Assembly: GCA_009837445.1 (NCBI GenBank)
Contig: VXTM01000047.1
Span: 136,437-191,157 of the forward strand
Direction: 5' to 3'
DNA length: 54,721 nucleotides
From: Acidimicrobiaceae bacterium
Lineage (GTDB): Bacteria > Actinomycetota > Acidimicrobiia > Acidimicrobiales > Aldehydirespiratoraceae
Made by a program: the position numbers and the translations under genes. This document shows positions 51,018 through 54,721 of the stretch, piece by piece. The notes beneath the pieces are model-generated. The model made no database searches. It was not told the DNA's origin and was given only the letters and a program-made list of their open reading frames with translations. Each line of letters begins with the position of its first letter. The stretch's first letter is position 1.

Positions 51018-54000
51018 GTGTATCTGAAGACCCTGACGCTGAAGGGTTTCAAGTCCTTCGCCGAGTCGGCCACCATACGGCTGGAACCCGGCGTGACCGT
51101 GGTCGTCGGCCCCAACGGCAGCGGCAAGTCCAATGTCGTGGACGCGGTGGCCTGGGTCCTCGGCGCTCAGGCACCGAGCGCGGTCCGGTCCGCTCGGATG
51201 GACGACGTGATCTTCGCGGGTACCGACCGGAAGCCGCCTCTGGGTCGGGCCGAGGTGTCGCTCACGATCGACAACTCCGACGGCATGCTGGCGTCGGCGG
51301 CCAGCGAGGTGCGCATTACCCGCACGCTGTTCCGCGACGGCGAGTCGAGCTACTCGCTGAACGGCACCCCCTGCCGGCTCCTCGACGTCGTCGAGCTGCT
51401 CTCCGACACCGGGGTCGGGCGCCAGCAGCACATGATCGTGTCCCAGACCCAGGTCGACGCCGTGCTTAGCGCCCGCCCTGTCGATCGGCGGGCCGTGGTG
51501 GAGGAGGCGGCTGGCGTTCTCAAGTACCGCAAGAGGCGGGAGCGGGCCGAGCGCCGCCTGCTGGGCACCGACGGTGATCTCACCCGCATAAGCGACCTCA
51601 CCTCCGAGGTCCGGCGACGGCTGAGGCCGCTGGAGAAGCAGGCCGAAGCGGCCCGGCGCCATGCCGACCTGCTGTCGGAGCTGGAGGCTCTGCGGGTGTA
51701 CCTGGCCGGTCAGGAGATCGCCGAGCTGCGGAAGCGGCTGCGCGCCCACAAGGATGTGGGGGAGGCCCGGGCTGCCGAGAAGGCCCAGTTGCGGGCCGAG
51801 CTCGCGGAGGTCGGCGCAGGCGTGGCCGAGAACGAGCAGCGGTTGGCCCGCCACGGCTTGGATGACCATTCTGAGCGGTTGGCCCGCCTAGAGGGGCTGC
51901 GGGCCCGGGCGGGCGGGCTGGCTGCGGTGGTGGCCGAGCGCCAGCGCGGCCTTGAGCGGGAGCGGGCCGTACTCACCGATCACGACCTGGCCGCCGCACT
52001 GAGAGACGAGATGGACCGGTCCCGCCGGGAGCTTCAGGACGTCGCCTCGGCGGACGCCGCCGCGGCTGGCGACCGGAGCCGGCTGGCGCAGCTGCAGGAG
52101 CGCCTGGAGGCGGACAGGAGCGCGTTCGATGCCGAGTGGGGGGACGCCGGATCGCTCGGCGCCGAAGAGGTGAGCGAAGCGGCCGCGGCCCGGGGCGAGC
52201 TGTCGGCGCTGCGGTCGGCGACCACCCTCAACGAGTCGGAGCGGAGCCGTCTGGCTCAACGCCTGCAGGACTCCGAAGACCGCATGGCGGATCTGGCTGG
52301 TCGAGCCGATCAGCGCCGCATCGAGCTGGGGCGCAGCGAGCCGGAGATCGCCGGGCTGCGCACCGAGCACGCGGAGGCCGACCGCGTCCATCTGGCCGCC
52401 GCCGCCGCTCTGGAGGCCGCGGTCCAGGCCGGCACCGCGGCCGAGGGGGATCTGCGGCACTGGACGGCGAGGCGCGAGGCGCTGGCCATGGCCCTCGAGG
52501 AGTCTGCGGGCCCGGTGCCGGATGAGGTGCTGGCCGCGTCCGGTGGTGCTCTCGGCCTGCTCGGCGACCTCGTGGAGGTCGAAGAGGGCCTGGAGGCCGC
52601 GTTCGCGGCCGCCGTCGGCGACACCATCAGCGCGGTGGTGGTGCGCGATGTGGCTGCCGCCCGTCGGGTGCTTGACAGCCTGGAGGCCAACGACGCCGGA
52701 GCGGCCGTGATCGTGCTGGAGGCCATCGGCGGGGCCGCCGAGCCGCCGGCCGCCACCGCGATTACCACGGGCTCCGGTGGGACACGCTCGGAGCCCCTCA
52801 GGGGCCGGGTCCGCACCTCCGATCCCGACGTGGCGAGGCTGCTCGACCTGCTGCTCGCCGGTGTCGTGCTGGTGGAGGGTGACTGGCGTTGCGCGGCCGA
52901 CGTCTGGACGGGCGCCTCCGATCTGGTGGCCGTGACCGCGGCCGGCGACCGGCTGAGCGGCCGGGGCTGGAGGCTGGGCGTGCACTCCGCGGCCGGCCTG
53001 GGCCCCGCACTGAGCGAAGCCACCGAGAAGGCCGGAGCAGCCCTGGACGCCTGCGAGCGGGCCGAAGCGGCCTGTGAGCGGGCCCGGGCAGACCTGGCGG
53101 AGAGGCGGGACCGCGCCGATGAGCTCGGCCGGCGCCTGGCCACGGCCGAGGCAGGGGCCGCATCGGCAACCGAGGCCATCAGCCGCCTGGATGCCGAGCA
53201 GCGCGATCTTGGCAAGTCCATCAGCGAGTTGCGGGATCATCTCGCGGAGACCTCCCGCCGCCTCGAGGAGTCGGTGGCCCGTACGACCGAGATCGAGTCC
53301 CGCCTTCCCACCTTGGAGGCGGCCGAGGCCATGGCCCGGCAGCGCAGCCGCCAGGCGTCGGAGGCTCGCAGCGAACTCGACCGGCGCGCCCTCCAGCTGG
53401 CGGAGAGGGTTGCCGAGCGAGGCGCGACCGACGCCGGGCTACAGCAGCGGAGGCAGATGCTCGAGTCTCGCCTCGGTGAGCTGCAACAGCGTCTGGACCG
53501 CCATGACGCGTCCCGGGCCGCTGCGACGGGCCGCCTCGCCGTACTGGAGCGCGAGTCCAGGGTGCTGGAGACGCTCGGACGAGCGGTGCAGGCGCGAGCC
53601 GCCGCGGTGGAGGCAGGCCTCACGGAGATCCGGCAGATCCGCCGCAGGCACTCCGAGGTGGCTCGGGCGCTGGCGGCCGAGCTCGATGACTTGCGCCGGC
53701 GGTCAGCCGACGCCGACCGTCGTTATGAGGCCCTGCGGGCCGCTGAGGGGCGACGCGACGTAGAGGAGGCCGAGGTCCGGACCCAGCTTCAGGGAGCCGT
53801 CGAGCGGTTGCGGGACACCTACGGCCTCTCTCCCGCCGACGCCGCGGAGGTGACCCTGCCCGCGTTGGAGGAGGGGATCGAGCCCCAGCAGCGGGCCGAC
53901 CACCTGGCCACCGAGTTGGAGATCATGGGTCCGGTCAATCCTCTGGCCCTGGCCGAGTACGACGAGCTGTACGAGCGCCACGAGCTTCTCAAGGGCCAGC

Positions 54001-54527
54001 TCGACGACATCCGCGCCGCCCGGCGGGACCTCAACCGGGTTATCCGCTCGATCGACAGCGAGATCAAGACCGTGTTCGGCTCGGCCTTCGCCGATGTGGC
54101 CGCCAACTTCGAGGTGCTGTTCGAGTCGCTGTTCCCGGGAGGCGAGGGACGGCTGGCCCTCACCGACCCCGACGACCTGCTCAACACCGGCATCGAGATC
54201 TCGGCCAAGCCATCGGGAAAGAACGTGAAGCGCCTGTCGCTGCTCTCGGGCGGCGAGCGGTCGCTGGCCGCCCTGGCCTTCCTGTTCGCGGTGTTCCGCA
54301 GCCGACCCTCGCCGTTCTACGTGATGGACGAGGTGGAGGCCGCTCTCGACGATGTGAACCTTCACCGCTTCCTGAAGCTCGTGGACGAGTTCCGCTCCGA
54401 CGCCCAGCTGGTGATCGTCACCCACCAGAAGCGGACCATGGAGGCTGCCGACTGCCTGCAGGGGGTGTCGATGAAGCCGGGCGGATCCTCGATGGTGGTC
54501 TCGGAGCGGGTCTCGGACGCCGCCTGA
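51018..54527 (+). CDS. smc: Chromosome segregation protein SMC
   Basis: A 1169-residue ATPase. It starts YLKTLTLKGFKSFAES, with Walker A GPNGSGKSN at about residues 32-40, a Q-loop region and two long coiled coils. The hinge lies near residues 500-640 (GALGLLGDLVEVEEG). The C-terminal head has LSLLSGGERSLAALAFLFAVF (signature, about residue 1075) and FYVMDEVEAALDD (Walker B). Length is normal. It condenses and aligns chromosome arms with ScpA/ScpB, which are not in the window. GTG 51018 gives the conserved N-terminus and sits behind a -10 hexamer. Confidence 0.96.
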   Translation: MYLKTLTLKGFKSFAESATIRLEPGVTVVVGPNGSGKSNVVDAVAWVLGAQAPSAVRSARMDDVIFAGTDRKPPLGRAEVSLTIDNSDGMLASAASEVRITRTLFRDGESSYSLNGTPCRLLDVVELLSDTGVGRQQHMIVSQTQVDAVLSARPVDRRAVVEEAAGVLKYRKRRERAERRLLGTDGDLTRISDLTSEVRRRLRPLEKQAEAARRHADLLSELEALRVYLAGQEIAELRKRLRAHKDVGEARAAEKAQLRAELAEVGAGVAENEQRLARHGLDDHSERLARLEGLRARAGGLAAVVAERQRGLERERAVLTDHDLAAALRDEMDRSRRELQDVASADAAAAGDRSRLAQLQERLEADRSAFDAEWGDAGSLGAEEVSEAAAARGELSALRSATTLNESERSRLAQRLQDSEDRMADLAGRADQRRIELGRSEPEIAGLRTEHAEADRVHLAAAAALEAAVQAGTAAEGDLRHWTARREALAMALEESAGPVPDEVLAASGGALGLLGDLVEVEEGLEAAFAAAVGDTISAVVVRDVAAARRVLDSLEANDAGAAVIVLEAIGGAAEPPAATAITTGSGGTRSEPLRGRVRTSDPDVARLLDLLLAGVVLVEGDWRCAADVWTGASDLVAVTAAGDRLSGRGWRLGVHSAAGLGPALSEATEKAGAALDACERAEAACERARADLAERRDRADELGRRLATAEAGAASATEAISRLDAEQRDLGKSISELRDHLAETSRRLEESVARTTEIESRLPTLEAAEAMARQRSRQASEARSELDRRALQLAERVAERGATDAGLQQRRQMLESRLGELQQRLDRHDASRAAATGRLAVLERESRVLETLGRAVQARAAAVEAGLTEIRQIRRRHSEVARALAAELDDLRRRSADADRRYEALRAAEGRRDVEEAEVRTQLQGAVERLRDTYGLSPADAAEVTLPALEEGIEPQQRADHLATELEIMGPVNPLALAEYDELYERHELLKGQLDDIRAARRDLNRVIRSIDSEIKTVFGSAFADVAANFEVLFESLFPGGEGRLALTDPDDLLNTGIEISAKPSGKNVKRLSLLSGGERSLAALAFLFAVFRSRPSPFYVMDEVEAALDDVNLHRFLKLVDEFRSDAQLVIVTHQKRTMEAADCLQGVSMKPGGSSMVVSERVSDAA

Positions 54528-54588
54528 GGGGCCTCGGTAGCCTCTCTCTCACGAGTCTCTCACTTCGGCTGCTTAGCCTTCTAGTGCC

Positions 54589-54721
54589 ATGAGCAGCGCC
54601 GATCCGACCGACGGACGCGGTCCTGGGCGCGCGCCCGAGCCGCTTCCCCGGCCAGTGTCTGGTAGCCCGCTCCCGCCGCCGACTGAACCCCAGTACCCGG
54701 CGCCCGTGGTCGGCGAGGAGC
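54589..54721 (+). CDS. Start of a proline-rich protein, probably FtsY (3' truncated by window edge)
   Basis: Forty-four codons from ATG 54589, 61 bp after smc. The visible part is low-complexity (RAPEPLPRPVSGSPLPPPTEPQYPAPVVGEE) and carries no diagnostic motif. FtsY is proposed only because it follows smc in many actinobacteria and often has a disordered acidic/Pro-rich N-terminus. Other products are possible. Confidence 0.4.
   Translation, partial: MSSADPTDGRGPGRAPEPLPRPVSGSPLPPPTEPQYPAPVVGEE

Overview
This 54.7 kb window is high-G+C DNA (roughly 70% by eye) from an actinobacterium. Markers are a fused actinobacterial 2-oxoglutarate decarboxylase (Kgd), a NucS mismatch endonuclease, mycothiol-type amidases (Mca), a CysQ phosphatase, two F420-type luciferase-like oxidoreductases and a SepIVA/DUF177/rpmF/plsX/acpP/rnc/smc gene string. 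The gene mix suggests Acidimicrobiia or a relative, but that placement is inference. No rRNA, tRNA, CRISPR array, prophage or insertion sequence was seen. Coding density is very high and no gap exceeds 300 bases.

Layout. 1-7.5 kb: end of mca, an SCP-2 protein, a divergent ChbG-like deacetylase, a secreted nuclease-fold lipoprotein, an F420 oxidoreductase, an SDR, a PAP2 phosphatase/VanW pair and nucS. 7.6-13.4 kb: a pteridine-reductase-like SDR, then a catabolic set (luciferase-like oxidoreductase, class I aldolase, FGGY kinase, D-2-hydroxyacid dehydrogenase, SDR) that looks like an uncharacterised sugar or polyol route. 13.4-24.8 kb: cysQ and kgd facing xth, a cation/proton antiporter, a UvrD-type helicase, a small zincin and choline-sulfatase. 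24.9-28.5 kb: a secreted plant-type leucine-rich-repeat protein broken by a one-base deletion, and a GT2-GtrA glycosyltransferase. 28.5-32.7 kb: a TPP-riboswitch-controlled thiamine ABC importer (thiBPQ) whose two internal gaps carry three copies of a hairpin repeat. 32.7-39.5 kb: an MFS transporter and a compact run (3-hydroxyisobutyrate-dehydrogenase-like enzyme, P450, hydrolase, alpha-methylacyl-CoA racemase, PIG-L deacetylase, membrane protein). 39.7-54.7 kb: ATP-type PEP carboxykinase, a cold-shock-like protein, then the housekeeping string DAK2/FakA-like, recG, rsmD, coaD, SepIVA-like, DUF177, rpmF, plsX, acpP, rnc, a degenerate Fpg homologue, smc and the start of a proline-rich protein (probably FtsY).

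How it fits together. Thiamine import feeds TPP-dependent enzymes such as Kgd, encoded in the same window. PlsX, AcpP and CoaD serve lipid and CoA synthesis; Rnc, RsmD and L32 serve ribosome production; SMC and SepIVA serve chromosome organisation and septation. Many monocistronic or first-in-operon genes have a TANNNT -10 hexamer exactly 6-7 nt before the start codon, indicating widespread leaderless transcription. Eight convergent gene pairs are separated by at most about 33 bp or overlap.

Most unusual items: the Fpg homologue that has lost its catalytic proline, other active-site residues and zinc finger; the intra-operon hairpin repeats of the thiamine importer; the LRR protein; the aldolase/kinase cluster; and an SDR with histidine in place of the catalytic tyrosine.
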